Assembly: GCA_049323795.1 (NCBI GenBank)
Contig: JBMOOH010000009.1
Coordinates: 62,001 to 126,000 of the forward strand
DNA from: JAOADN01 sp049323795
GTDB taxonomy: Bacteria > Pseudomonadota > Alphaproteobacteria > Rhodobacterales > Rhodobacteraceae
DNA length: 64,000 bases
Reading direction: 5' to 3'
The notes under the pieces are model-generated. The model did not search any database. It was not told the origin of the DNA and was given only the letters and a program-made list of their open reading frames with translations. Both the position numbers and the translations under genes were made by a program. Of the stretch, positions 1 through 7,970 are shown one piece after another; position 1 is the stretch's first letter, and every line of letters starts with the position of its first letter.

Positions 1-345
1 TCGCTGGCGGCGCGGGGACTGGCCCCGACCGTGGCGGATGCGCGGTTCGCCAAGCCCCTCGACCGCGACCTGATCCTCCGGCTTGCGGCCGGCCACGAGG
101 CGCTGATCACCGTGGAGGAAGGCGCGGTCGGCGGCTTCGGCTCACACGTCGCGCAGCTTCTGGCGGAGGAGGGCGTGTTCGACCGGGGCCTCAGGTTCCG
201 CAGCATGGTCCTGCCCGACATCTTCATCGACCAGGCCAGCCCCGAGGACATGTACGCCGTCGCCGGCATGAACGCCCCGCAGATCGAGGCGAAGGTGCTC
301 GAGGTGCTGGGGGTGGCGATGGTGGGTGAGCGGAAGGTCCCGTGA
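1..345 (+). CDS. dxs: 1-deoxy-D-xylulose-5-phosphate synthase, C-terminal fragment
   Basis: This is the last 114 codons of Dxs, open at the left edge of the window. The enzyme makes DXP from pyruvate and glyceraldehyde 3-phosphate at the entry of the non-mevalonate isoprenoid pathway, in the cytoplasm. The visible part is the transketolase C-terminal domain, with the typical run DARFAKPLD, then LITVEEG and a GGFGSHV segment, ending in a LPD-F-DQA stretch seen at Dxs C termini. It ends by stop at 343-345 and is followed by 244 bp without a gene before the convergent transglycosylase. The N-terminal thiamine-diphosphate domain lies outside the window. The assignment is firm although partial. 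Confidence 0.93.
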   Translation, partial: SLAARGLAPTVADARFAKPLDRDLILRLAAGHEALITVEEGAVGGFGSHVAQLLAEEGVFDRGLRFRSMVLPDIFIDQASPEDMYAVAGMNAPQIEAKVLEVLGVAMVGERKVP

Positions 346-589
346 GGGCGGTTCCGGACGACGGGACCGGCCTGCCGGCCGCATCGCGCCTGCCGTGACG
401 GGAAGCGGCGGCGCCGCGCCGCCCGTGCCCGTCCGGCGGCCGGGACACATCTCTCCGTCCCGCGAAATCCGCGGCTCCCTGAGAACGCCACCGGGGGCGA
501 GATCCCTGCCGCGGTCCGCCGATGGACGACCGGGTGAGCGGGACCACGCCGGACGACCCAGCAAGGGCGGGACCGCCCGGCGGTGCGGT
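346..589. other. Intergenic spacer between convergent dxs and transglycosylase genes
   Basis: No gene is supported here. The stretch is GC-rich, and a short GC-rich inverted repeat around 378-392 could form a weak hairpin, but no U-run follows on either strand, so a terminator is not claimed. Confidence 0.4.
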
Positions 590-2536
590 TCAGAGCCGGC
601 CCTTGAGCTCGTCGGTGATGCGGATCGGCCCGGCGTCGCCCGACATGCGGGCGCGGTAGATCGCAAGGCTCTCGGCCACCCGCATCACGTAGTTCTGCGT
701 CTCGCGGAGCGGGATATGCTCTACCCAGTCCACGACGTCCACCTTGTCGGACCGGGGATCGCCGCGCTCGGAGATCCATTTCCGCGGGCGGCCCGGGCCG
801 GCGTTGTAGCCCGACGCGACAAGCACCGGCGACATGCCGAATTCTTCCACCAGCCCGGCAAGATAGGCGCTGCCGAGGGCCGCGTTGTAGTCCGGGTCGG
901 TGGTCAGCCGGGCCGGCTCGTAAGGCAGGCCCACCTTGCCGGCCATCATCTTGGCCGTGGCCGGCATGACCTGCATCAGCCCGCGCGCCCCGGCGCCCGA
1001 GACTGCCGCCGGGTTGAACTCGCTCTCGCGCCGCGCGATGGCGAGTGCCAGCCAGTTCGGCACCGGCAGGTCCATCTTGTGCATGCCCATCATCGGGAAA
1101 TAGGCGCGCGGCCAGATCACGCCCTTGTCGGCGGCCGCCTTGGCGAGAACGAGGGCCATGTTGGCGTCGTTCCACTCGATGGCGAGACCGGCGAGCGCGC
1201 CGATCTCCTGCCCGGACATGTCCTGGGCGAGCTGGAGCATGAAGCGCGTGGCAAGCGGGCCCGCCCCCGCCTCCTCGAGCATCGCGGCGGCCCGGAACAC
1301 GGACGATTCGGCGAACGGGGCGCCCTTCCAGTCGGGATAGGTCTCGCCTCCGGCGAGCCGGGGGTCGAGCGGCTGGCCGAGGCGCTCTGCCGCAAGCTGT
1401 CCGTAGTAGGCGCTCTGGAACCGGGCAGCCAGCGAATAGGCGGCGACGGCCTCGTCCCGCCGGCCCAGTTCCTCGAGCGCCCGCCCCTCCCAGTAGGCCG
1501 CGCGCGACAGCGAGATCGGGCTGCTGACCGCGGCCCGGACCCTGCGGAAATGCGACAGCGCGGTTTCCGCGTCGCCAAGCTTGCGCAGCGCGATGTACCC
1601 CGCCAGCCATTCGAGATCGGCGTAGTTCGATCCTGCGGTCAGGAAGTGCCGCGCGGCCAGGCGGTAGGCCCGCGCCGGATCGCCCTCGCGCATCTCGCGG
1701 CGGGCCAGGCTGCGGCGCCAGTCGGCCCAGCGTTCGGGATCGCCAAGGTTCTCGGCGCTGGTGGAGCGCTCCAGAAGCAGGTCGGCCGCCTCGGCGTAGC
1801 GTTCGTTCCTGATGCGCCAGCGGAAACGGTCGTAGGCGAGTCCGGGCGACCCCTGCATCTTCGCGGGGATCGCGGCGATCAGGCCGTCTATGCCCTTTCC
1901 GCTTGTCTGCAGGGCGATCCGCGCCTTCGCCACGGTCCGGGTGCCCTCGCTGACAAGGGGCAGCATCCGCACGGCATCGTCGGTCATCTCCGCCGCCAGC
2001 ATCGCCGCCATGCGGCCGTCGTTATGCCCGGCCAGCCGGGCACCGTAACGCGAAAGGAAGGTCTCCTGCTCGGCCGGCGTCAGCGAGAGGGTCCGCCATG
2101 CGCGGACCAGCTCGTCGGCCGCCGGCTCCGAGCGCCCGGCGGCCTCGAGGGCGGCCACAAGGGCAAGGCTCCCGGTTCCGGTCTGCGGGTCCGCGCCGGC
2201 GAAATAGGCGATCACCGCATCGGCGCCGGCCTCGCCGAGCTTCGCCTCGCCCTGCTTGCGCAGCAGCGGCAGGCCCGGCCAGTCGGGGCGGCGCGTCAGA
2301 AAATCCAGATACTCGCGGAAAGTCCCGTCGCCCTCCCTGAGCCTTTGCCAGCGCACGACATCCGAGGCGAGCGGCCCCGCCCGGTCGGCCATCGCCTGCG
2401 CGCCCGCCCAGTCCTTGCCCTCCGAGAGAATCAGCGCGCGCGCCAGGACCCGCGAGTCCTGCGCACCTGCCGCGACCGAAGCCCATGTCAGGGCGGCCAG
2501 CGTCATCGACGCTGCAAGGGAAAGTCGGCGGATCAT
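590..2536 (-). CDS. Lytic murein transglycosylase (Slt70-like), periplasmic
   Basis: The 648-residue protein cleaves the MurNAc-GlcNAc bond of peptidoglycan with formation of 1,6-anhydro ends. Residues 1-25 form a Sec signal peptide (MIRRLSLAAS, ending near AGA-QD). A long helical, TPR-like superhelix follows, as in Slt70. The C-terminal lysozyme-like SLT domain has the catalytic ARRESEFNP motif, GARGLMQVMPATA, and the ASGYNAGPGR segment. The start at 2536 was chosen because it begins the signal peptide; an upstream in-frame ATG would add 26 residues of arginine/proline-rich sequence with no family resemblance. It is transcribed divergently from dapA. Confidence 0.93.
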   Translation of the reverse strand: MIRRLSLAASMTLAALTWASVAAGAQDSRVLARALILSEGKDWAGAQAMADRAGPLASDVVRWQRLREGDGTFREYLDFLTRRPDWPGLPLLRKQGEAKLGEAGADAVIAYFAGADPQTGTGSLALVAALEAAGRSEPAADELVRAWRTLSLTPAEQETFLSRYGARLAGHNDGRMAAMLAAEMTDDAVRMLPLVSEGTRTVAKARIALQTSGKGIDGLIAAIPAKMQGSPGLAYDRFRWRIRNERYAEAADLLLERSTSAENLGDPERWADWRRSLARREMREGDPARAYRLAARHFLTAGSNYADLEWLAGYIALRKLGDAETALSHFRRVRAAVSSPISLSRAAYWEGRALEELGRRDEAVAAYSLAARFQSAYYGQLAAERLGQPLDPRLAGGETYPDWKGAPFAESSVFRAAAMLEEAGAGPLATRFMLQLAQDMSGQEIGALAGLAIEWNDANMALVLAKAAADKGVIWPRAYFPMMGMHKMDLPVPNWLALAIARRESEFNPAAVSGAGARGLMQVMPATAKMMAGKVGLPYEPARLTTDPDYNAALGSAYLAGLVEEFGMSPVLVASGYNAGPGRPRKWISERGDPRSDKVDVVDWVEHIPLRETQNYVMRVAESLAIYRARMSGDAGPIRITDELKGRL

Positions 2537-2570
2537 GGTTCTTCTTGGACTGCTTCTTTGTTGGAGGCGG

Positions 2571-2598
2571 ATACTAGCGGCGGAACGCGCGGGGGCAA
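2571..2598 (-). promoter_or_regulatory. Candidate sigma-70-type promoter for the transglycosylase gene
   Basis: On the minus strand a -35-like TTGCCC (2593-2598) is followed after 16 bp by a -10-like TAGTAT (2571-2576), 35 bp upstream of the chosen ATG. It sits back to back with the candidate dapA promoter. This is inferred from similarity to the consensus only. Confidence 0.4.
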
Positions 2599-2607
2599 CA
2601 CACAAAC

Positions 2608-2636
2608 TTGGCAAGCAGGGCCCTTGCCGCTAGGGT
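2608..2636 (+). promoter_or_regulatory. Candidate sigma-70-type promoter for dapA
   Basis: TTGGCA (2608-2613), a 17-bp spacer and TAGGGT (2631-2636) lie 48 bp upstream of the dapA start. The -35 element is good and the -10 is weak. The spacing is ideal. Inference from consensus. Confidence 0.4.
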
Positions 2637-2684
2637 CCGCGCCGGCCCGAAGGGGGCCCGCCCGTCAGCCGAAGGATAAGTCCG

Positions 2685-3560
2685 ATGTTCAGGGGATCGA
2701 TGCCCGCCCTCGTCACGCCGTTCCGGAACGGCCAGGTGGATTTCGACACCCTCAAACGCCTCGTCGAATGGCACATCGCCGAAGGCTCGCACGCCATCGT
2801 CCCGGTGGGCACCACCGGCGAAAGCCCGACGCTCAGCCACGACGAACACAAGCAGGTCATCGAGGTGGTGGTCCAGACGGTGGCCAAGCGTATCCCGGTG
2901 ATCGCCGGCGCGGGGTCGAACAACACGATCGAGGGGATAGACCTCATCCGCCACGCCGAGAAGGCCGGCGCCGACGCCGCGCTCGTCGTCACGCCCTACT
3001 ACAACAAGCCCACGCAGCGCGGCCTCATCGCCCATTTCACGGCGCTGCACGACGCCTGCGCGCTGCCCATCGTCATCTACAACATTCCCGGCCGGTCGGT
3101 GATCGACATGACGCCCGAGACGATGGGCGAGCTTGCCAAGCTGCCCCGGATCGTGGGCGTCAAGGACGCGACCGGCAGGATCGAGAGGGTGAGCCAGCAG
3201 CGCGCCGCCTGCGGGCCGGACTTCATCCAGCTCTCGGGCGAGGACGCGACCGCGCTCGGCTTCAACGCCCATGGCGGGACGGGCTGCATCAGCGTGACCG
3301 CAAACGTCGCGCCGCGGCTCTGCGCCGAGTTCCAGGAGGCGACGCTGGCGGGCGACTACGCGAAGGCGCTGGCCTACCAGGACCGGCTCATGCCGCTCCA
3401 CGAGGCGATCTTCATCGAACCGGGCCTCGCCGGCGCGAAATACGGCCTTTCGCGGCTCGGCCTGTGTTCCGAGGAAGTGCGCCTGCCGCTGACCGGCCTT
3501 CTCGCCGCGACGAAGGCCCGGATCGACGCCGCGATGCGCCATGCGGGACTCGTCACCTAG
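2685..3560 (+). CDS. dapA: 4-hydroxy-tetrahydrodipicolinate synthase
   Basis: DapA condenses pyruvate with aspartate semialdehyde, the first committed step of lysine and meso-diaminopimelate synthesis. The 291-residue length is standard for this TIM-barrel family. Visible motifs are GTTGESPTLSHDEH near the N terminus, the substrate-site YYNKPTQRG, the tyrosine of IVIYNIPGR, and the Schiff-base lysine K160 in VGVKDATG. It is a single gene divergent from the lytic transglycosylase and convergent with smpB, with only 5 bp between the stops. The product supplies diaminopimelate for the peptidoglycan handled by the neighbour, though the pairing may be chance. Confidence 0.97.
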   Translation: MFRGSMPALVTPFRNGQVDFDTLKRLVEWHIAEGSHAIVPVGTTGESPTLSHDEHKQVIEVVVQTVAKRIPVIAGAGSNNTIEGIDLIRHAEKAGADAALVVTPYYNKPTQRGLIAHFTALHDACALPIVIYNIPGRSVIDMTPETMGELAKLPRIVGVKDATGRIERVSQQRAACGPDFIQLSGEDATALGFNAHGGTGCISVTANVAPRLCAEFQEATLAGDYAKALAYQDRLMPLHEAIFIEPGLAGAKYGLSRLGLCSEEVRLPLTGLLAATKARIDAAMRHAGLVT

Positions 3561-3565
3561 CCGGA

Positions 3566-4036
3566 TCAGCCCTGCTTGAGCAGCCGCTGCTTCTGGCGGG
3601 TCCAGTCGCGCCTGGCTTCCGTCTCGCGCTTGTCGGCGGTCTTCTTGCCCTTGGCGACGCCGATCTTCAGCTTCACCCGGCCCTTGTCGTTGAAATACAT
3701 GACGAGCGGCACCAGCGTCATACCCTCGCGCCCCACCGCCTGCCAGAGGCGGGCCAGTTCCTTGGACTTGACGAGCAGCTTCCGCCTCCGGCGTTCCTCG
3801 TGCCCGAAGACGCCCGCCTGCCGGTAGGGGGCGATGTAGCCGTTGATGAGCCAGAGTTCCCCGCCCTCGACGCTCGCGTAGCTGTCGGCGATGTTCGACT
3901 GGCCGGTGCGGAGCGACTTGACCTCGGACCCGGTCAGCACGATCCCGGCCTCGAGATCGCTCTCGATGAAGTAGTCGAACCGTGCCCGCCGGTTTTCGGC
4001 GATGACCTTGTAGTTGGTGTCGGGTTTTTCGGCCAT
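3566..4036 (-). CDS. smpB: SsrA-binding protein SmpB
   Basis: SmpB binds tmRNA and delivers it to stalled ribosomes for trans-translation. The 156-residue product has the diagnostic N-terminal NRRARFDYFIE-DLEAGIVLTGSEVKSLR block, the middle GELWLINGYIAPY segment and the basic C-terminal tail ending in RDWTRQKQRLLKQG. The ATG at 4036 gives the family length; the open frame continues 72 codons upstream without similarity. It lies in the common alphaproteobacterial dapA-smpB arrangement, here in convergent orientation. Confidence 0.97.
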   Translation of the reverse strand: MAEKPDTNYKVIAENRRARFDYFIESDLEAGIVLTGSEVKSLRTGQSNIADSYASVEGGELWLINGYIAPYRQAGVFGHEERRRRKLLVKSKELARLWQAVGREGMTLVPLVMYFNDKGRVKLKIGVAKGKKTADKRETEARRDWTRQKQRLLKQG

Positions 4037-4247
4037 GATCGGGTCGAGATATGCGAGGCTCTGCCCCAAGTCCACAGGGGGGGGGTCGGGATGTCTGACC
4101 GGATCACCCTCGGATCGGTGATGACGGGTCTGTCGGCCGCGGCGGCCGGGATCGGTCCCTGGGTGGGCGCAACGCCGATGCGGCGGGCGGCCACGGCCCG
4201 GAAGTCCCTGCCTGTCGGGGCAGGAAGGGCAGCCGTCAACCGCAGCG
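4037..4247. other. Spacer upstream of smpB with a small hairpin
   Basis: No gene is supported. An 18-nt dyad at 4207-4224 (arms CCTGCC and GGCAGG) lies downstream of the amidohydrolase gene but lacks a U-run in either direction, so it is at most a weak terminator. Confidence 0.35.
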
Positions 4248-4282
4248 GTCACCCCCCGTACGTCACCCCCCGTACGTCACCC
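4248..4282. repeat. 14-bp tandem repeat (2.5 copies) spanning a stop codon
   Basis: GTCACCCCCCGTAC occurs at 4248-4261 and again at 4262-4275, followed by a third partial copy from 4276. The stop codon of the amidohydrolase gene (complement of 4263-4265) lies in the second copy. In another frame the first copy gives the same C-terminal VTYGG ending, as expected from a recent slippage duplication. Confidence 0.85.
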
Positions 4283-5921
4283 GCCCGCCGGCGATCGTCG
4301 CCGCCACGTCGAGCGACGGGATCGCCTCGGGCGCGGTCGTCTCGATGTCGCCCGTGAGCACCGCCACGTCCCCCGCGAGGCCGGGGATCACGCGGCCCGT
4401 CAGCCCCTCGAGATGCGCGGTCCAGGCCCCCGATGCGGTATAGGCGTGCAGCACCTCGGGCAGGGACAGACACTCGTTCCTGCCGCCCGGATAGGGCCCT
4501 CGCGTCAGCGCGTCGCGGATGCCGTCGAGCACGCGCACGCCGATCACCGGCCAGTCCGAGGCGAAGGCGATCTGCGCGCCGGCCTCGGCAAGGCTGCGGC
4601 AGAGGAAGGCGTTCTTCAGCATCGCCTCGCCGACGATCCCGACGTAAGGATCGAGCGGGAAGCTGCCGAGCCCCGGCGCGTGGCCCGGCTGGAGCGAGGC
4701 GACGATGCCGAGCTCGGCAAGGCGCGGCACGTCGGCGGGGTCGATCTCCTCGATGTGCTCGATCCGGTGGCGGCTGTCGCGGGGGCCGTTCGCCCTGCGC
4801 GCCGCCTCGTAGCCGTCGATCACCGCGCGCACCGCGCCGTCGCCGGTCGCGTGGACGGCGATCTGCATGCCGCGGCGGTCGATGTCCTGGCAGATTTCCG
4901 CGAACCGGTCGGGGGCGAAGAGCGGAACCGAGCGGTGGCCGGGGTGGCTGGGATAGTCGTGGAGCATGAACGAGGTGCGGCTGTCCACCACCCCGTCCAT
5001 GAACATCTTCACGAAGTTCGACGAGAGCCAGCCGGAGCGGAATTCGTCCCGCATCTCTTCGGCGCGGGCGAGTTCGGCCAGTTCCATGTGCGGCTTCATG
5101 TGGAAGGGCACCTTGACCCGCGCGGTCAGGCACCCCTCTCGCCGCAGGCCGTCGAGCAGGACGAGGAGGTAGCGGTTGCCGTCCATGTTCACCATGCTGG
5201 TGACGCCGTGGCGGGCGCAGTGGGCAAGGCCGCGCGCCACCTTCTCGCGGTCGACGGCCTGCGCGGCCTCGGCCGGCCACGGAACCGGCTCGCCGCCGGT
5301 GGCGATGCCGAGCGAGAGGTTCAGGTCGCCCCCCATCGCCATGATCGGGGCGAAGGCCTCGAACTCGCGCAGTTCGCCCGTCGCGGTGCGGTCCGGCCCC
5401 AGGACGACCTCGTGCCCGCGCGGCATGGCGCGGCCGTTCAGAAGCCCCGCCTGCTTCAGCGCCAGAGTATTGGCCCAGACCGTGTGATGGTCCTTGGCCA
5501 TGATGGCGAGCGGGCGGTCGGCCACCATCGCGTCGAGCGCGTGGCGGTCGACCTCGCCGTCGAGCATGGTGTGGAGGCCGCCCTGGGCCATGAGCATTCC
5601 GGCACCGGGAGAGCGCCGGGCGAAATCGCGGACGGCGGCGGTGATCCGCGCAGTGCCGTGCATCCCGCCGATCTGGAGATGCGCGAGTTCCGCCCCGCCC
5701 ATGCCGAGGTGCAGGTGGCTTTCGAAGAACCCGGGCAGCACGGTCGCGCCCCCGGCGTCGATCACGCGGGTTTCGGGGCCGATCCGGCGTTCGATGTCGG
5801 CGCGGGCGCCCACGGCGGTCAGGGTTTCGCCGGCGATCGCCAGCGCCTCGGCCCGCGGGCGGGCGGGGTCCATCGTCAGGATGCGGGCATTGGTGACGAC
5901 GAGATCGGCGGATGCAGGCAT
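4263..5921 (-). CDS. YtcJ-like amidohydrolase (amidohydrolase family 3)
   Basis: This is a 552-residue metal-dependent hydrolase of the YtcJ/N-substituted-formamide deformylase type; the substrate is unknown. Visible family features are the N-terminal beta-sandwich region with NARILTMDP, the metal-binding HLHLGMGG, the VDSRTSFML segment, HATGDGAVRAV, RIEHIEEID, and the ASDWPV motif near the C terminus. The start at 5921 gives MPASADLVVTNARIL, typical of the family; a longer reading adds 19 residues. The last codons lie in the tandem repeat at 4248-4282. It is followed on the same strand by smpB but 226 bp away, so an operon is doubtful. Confidence 0.85.
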   Translation of the reverse strand: MPASADLVVTNARILTMDPARPRAEALAIAGETLTAVGARADIERRIGPETRVIDAGGATVLPGFFESHLHLGMGGAELAHLQIGGMHGTARITAAVRDFARRSPGAGMLMAQGGLHTMLDGEVDRHALDAMVADRPLAIMAKDHHTVWANTLALKQAGLLNGRAMPRGHEVVLGPDRTATGELREFEAFAPIMAMGGDLNLSLGIATGGEPVPWPAEAAQAVDREKVARGLAHCARHGVTSMVNMDGNRYLLVLLDGLRREGCLTARVKVPFHMKPHMELAELARAEEMRDEFRSGWLSSNFVKMFMDGVVDSRTSFMLHDYPSHPGHRSVPLFAPDRFAEICQDIDRRGMQIAVHATGDGAVRAVIDGYEAARRANGPRDSRHRIEHIEEIDPADVPRLAELGIVASLQPGHAPGLGSFPLDPYVGIVGEAMLKNAFLCRSLAEAGAQIAFASDWPVIGVRVLDGIRDALTRGPYPGGRNECLSLPEVLHAYTASGAWTAHLEGLTGRVIPGLAGDVAVLTGDIETTAPEAIPSLDVAATIAGGRVTYGG

Positions 5922-5982
5922 GGCGCCCCCGGGGATGGAACCGGCCCGAGTGGTGCCAGCGCCCGCGCCGGTTCGCAAGCCG

Positions 5983-6906
5983 TCAGGCGCGGCGCGCGCG
6001 GGTCAGCGTGTAGAGCCCGCTGGCAACGATCATTGCCGAGCCGAGAAGCGTTGCCGCGTCGGGCCGCTCGGAGAAGACGGCGGCACCGAGGATCAGCGCG
6101 AAGACGAGGCGCGTATAGCGGAACGGCGTCACGACCGAGACGTCGCCCGTGCGCATCGCCCGCGTCAGCATCCAGTAGGCGCCCACGCCGACGGCGATGG
6201 CGGCAATGAGGGGCGCGGCTTCGTGCGGGGCGGGAACCGCCGCGCCCCCGGTGGCGGCGAGCAGGACCGCGCCGGTCGGGACCATGGCGAAGAAGCCCCA
6301 GACGCCGAGCTGCAGGTTCGACAGGGCGGGTGGCGCGGCGCGGGTTGCAAGGTCGCGCCCGGCGAAGCCGATGGTGCCGATCACCGCAAGAAGCGAGAGC
6401 GCGGTGAATCCTGCGACTCCGGGCCGCAGGATGACGAGCGCGCCGGCCAGGCCGACGCCGACCGCGGCCCAGCGCCGCCAGCCGACCCGCTCGCCGAAGA
6501 GCACCGCCGCGCCGGCGACGACGATGAGGGGCGTAGACTGGAGGATGGCGGAGGTGGCCGAGAGGGTCGTGAAGGTGATGGCGAGGGTGTGGAAGAGCCG
6601 CCCCGCCACCTCGAAGCCGCCGCGGGCGAGGATCGTGCGGGAGAGGATCGCCGGGTGAAGGACGCGCTCGCCGCGGCGGAGCGCGAGGAGCGCGAAGAGG
6701 ATCATGCCGCCCGAGCCGAAGATCATCAGCACCTCGCCCACCGGCAGGGTGCGGGTGGCGGCCTTGATGAACATGTCCTCGACCGCGAATCCCGCCATCG
6801 CGGCCACCATGAACAGGCTGCCCCGGGTGTTGGCCGGAAGGGCGGATGAAGCGGGTGCGGCCAGGACAGTCGCCTTGCGGATCGGTTCCGCACCCGGACT
6901 AGACAA
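5983..6906 (-). CDS. EamA/DMT-family inner-membrane permease
   Basis: The protein has about ten hydrophobic helices arranged as two EamA repeats, typical of the drug/metabolite transporter superfamily; the substrate cannot be told. It shows FMVAAMAGFAVEDMFIKAA at the first helix and IVASGLYTLTRARRA at the C terminus. The start is uncertain: a TTG at 6906 gives 307 residues, close to the usual length, while the first ATG just before helix 1 is at 6810 and longer ATG starts near 6975 add an arginine-rich leader. It lies 61 bp downstream of nothing on its strand and is divergent from sseA. Confidence 0.82.
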   Translation of the reverse strand: MSSPGAEPIRKATVLAAPASSALPANTRGSLFMVAAMAGFAVEDMFIKAATRTLPVGEVLMIFGSGGMILFALLALRRGERVLHPAILSRTILARGGFEVAGRLFHTLAITFTTLSATSAILQSTPLIVVAGAAVLFGERVGWRRWAAVGVGLAGALVILRPGVAGFTALSLLAVIGTIGFAGRDLATRAAPPALSNLQLGVWGFFAMVPTGAVLLAATGGAAVPAPHEAAPLIAAIAVGVGAYWMLTRAMRTGDVSVVTPFRYTRLVFALILGAAVFSERPDAATLLGSAMIVASGLYTLTRARRA

Positions 6907-6990
6907 TTCCCGGCGGCGCGGAAAGGCCGTCGCGGCGGCGCGCCGCCGGCCGGGGCACAGCGGCGCCGGCATCATTCCGGCCCGGAGGGA

Positions 6991-7026
6991 GCCGCAAGGC
7001 ACGCCGCGAGGCACGCCGCAAGGCAC
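6991..7026. repeat. Three tandem copies of a 12-bp unit
   Basis: GCCGCAAGGCAC at 6991-7002 and 7015-7026 flank GCCGCGAGGCAC at 7003-7014, a single-base variant. The array lies in the spacer between the divergent EamA and sseA genes, about 90 bp upstream of sseA. It could be a simple slippage product or a regulator site. Confidence 0.85.
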
Positions 7027-7114
7027 ACTGCCACGCGCGAACCGGTGCTTCCGGCCTTGCCCTGGCCGCCCGCAGGCCATTATCTCGATTTCGACCGCAC
7101 CAACGGAGCCGGCG

Positions 7115-7966
7115 ATGGACCGCGACGATCCGAAGACCCTCGTTTCGACCGACTGGCTGGCGCAGCATCTGCGCGACCCGGACCTGCGCATCCTCGACGC
7201 CTCGTGGCATCTGCCCGATCAGCGCCGGGATGCGCGCGCCGAATATGCCGCGGCGCACATTCCCGGTGCGCGCTTCTTCGACATCGACGAGATCGCCGAC
7301 CCCCGGTCGGGCCTGCCGCACATGGCCCCGGAGCCCGAAAGGTTCGTCAGCCGCATGCGCGCGATGGGCGTCGGCGACGGGCATCAGGTCGTCGTCTATG
7401 ATGGCGCGGGCCTGTTTTCGGCGGCGCGTGTCTGGTGGACCTTCCGCCTGATGGGCAAGACCGACATCGCCGTTCTGGACGGCGGCTTGCCGAAGTGGAA
7501 GGCCGAGGGGCACCCCGTCGAGGACATGGCGCCGGTCGTCAGGGACCGCCACATCACGGTCCAGCGCCAGGCGGGGCTCGTGAAGGATGTGACGCAGGTT
7601 GCAGCCGCGGCCAAGCTGCGGGACCACACGATCATCGACGCCCGCGCGCCCGGACGCTTCCGCGGCGAGGAGCCGGAGCCCCGCCCGGGGCTCCGGTCGG
7701 GGCACATACCCGGCGCGGTGAACGTGCATTACCGGACGCTTCTGAACGCCGACGGGACGATGAAGTCCGTCGCGGAACTCCGCAAGCTGTTCGAGACGGC
7801 GGGAGCGGACCTGTCGAGGCCGGTCATCACCACCTGCGGATCCGGCGTGACCGCGGCGATCCTCAGCCTCGCCCTCGAGCGGATGGGCAAGCGCGACCAC
7901 GCGCTCTACGACGGATCCTGGGCCGAATGGGGGATGTATGGCGACCTCAGGGTCGCGAAGGGCTAG
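7115..7966 (+). CDS. sseA: 3-mercaptopyruvate sulfurtransferase
   Basis: This is a two-domain rhodanese of 283 residues that moves sulfur from 3-mercaptopyruvate to thiol acceptors or cyanide. The N-terminal, inactive domain has the HIPGARFFDIDEIAD block; the C-terminal domain has GHIPGAVNVHY and the catalytic loop CGSGVTA with Cys241. The CGSGVT loop points to mercaptopyruvate rather than thiosulfate as substrate. The ATG at 7115 has an upstream GGAG. The aminotransferase follows 4 bp after the stop; such a pair could transaminate cysteine to mercaptopyruvate and then desulfurate it. Confidence 0.93.
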   Translation: MDRDDPKTLVSTDWLAQHLRDPDLRILDASWHLPDQRRDARAEYAAAHIPGARFFDIDEIADPRSGLPHMAPEPERFVSRMRAMGVGDGHQVVVYDGAGLFSAARVWWTFRLMGKTDIAVLDGGLPKWKAEGHPVEDMAPVVRDRHITVQRQAGLVKDVTQVAAAAKLRDHTIIDARAPGRFRGEEPEPRPGLRSGHIPGAVNVHYRTLLNADGTMKSVAELRKLFETAGADLSRPVITTCGSGVTAAILSLALERMGKRDHALYDGSWAEWGMYGDLRVAKG

Positions 7967-7970
7967 GGGC

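Noticed and set aside
326..4357. A 1343-codon open frame on the plus strand across the transglycosylase, dapA and smpB genes
   Set aside because: It is antisense or out of frame to well-recognised genes, has low-complexity Arg/Gly/Ala composition and no domain; long shadow frames are normal in high-GC DNA.
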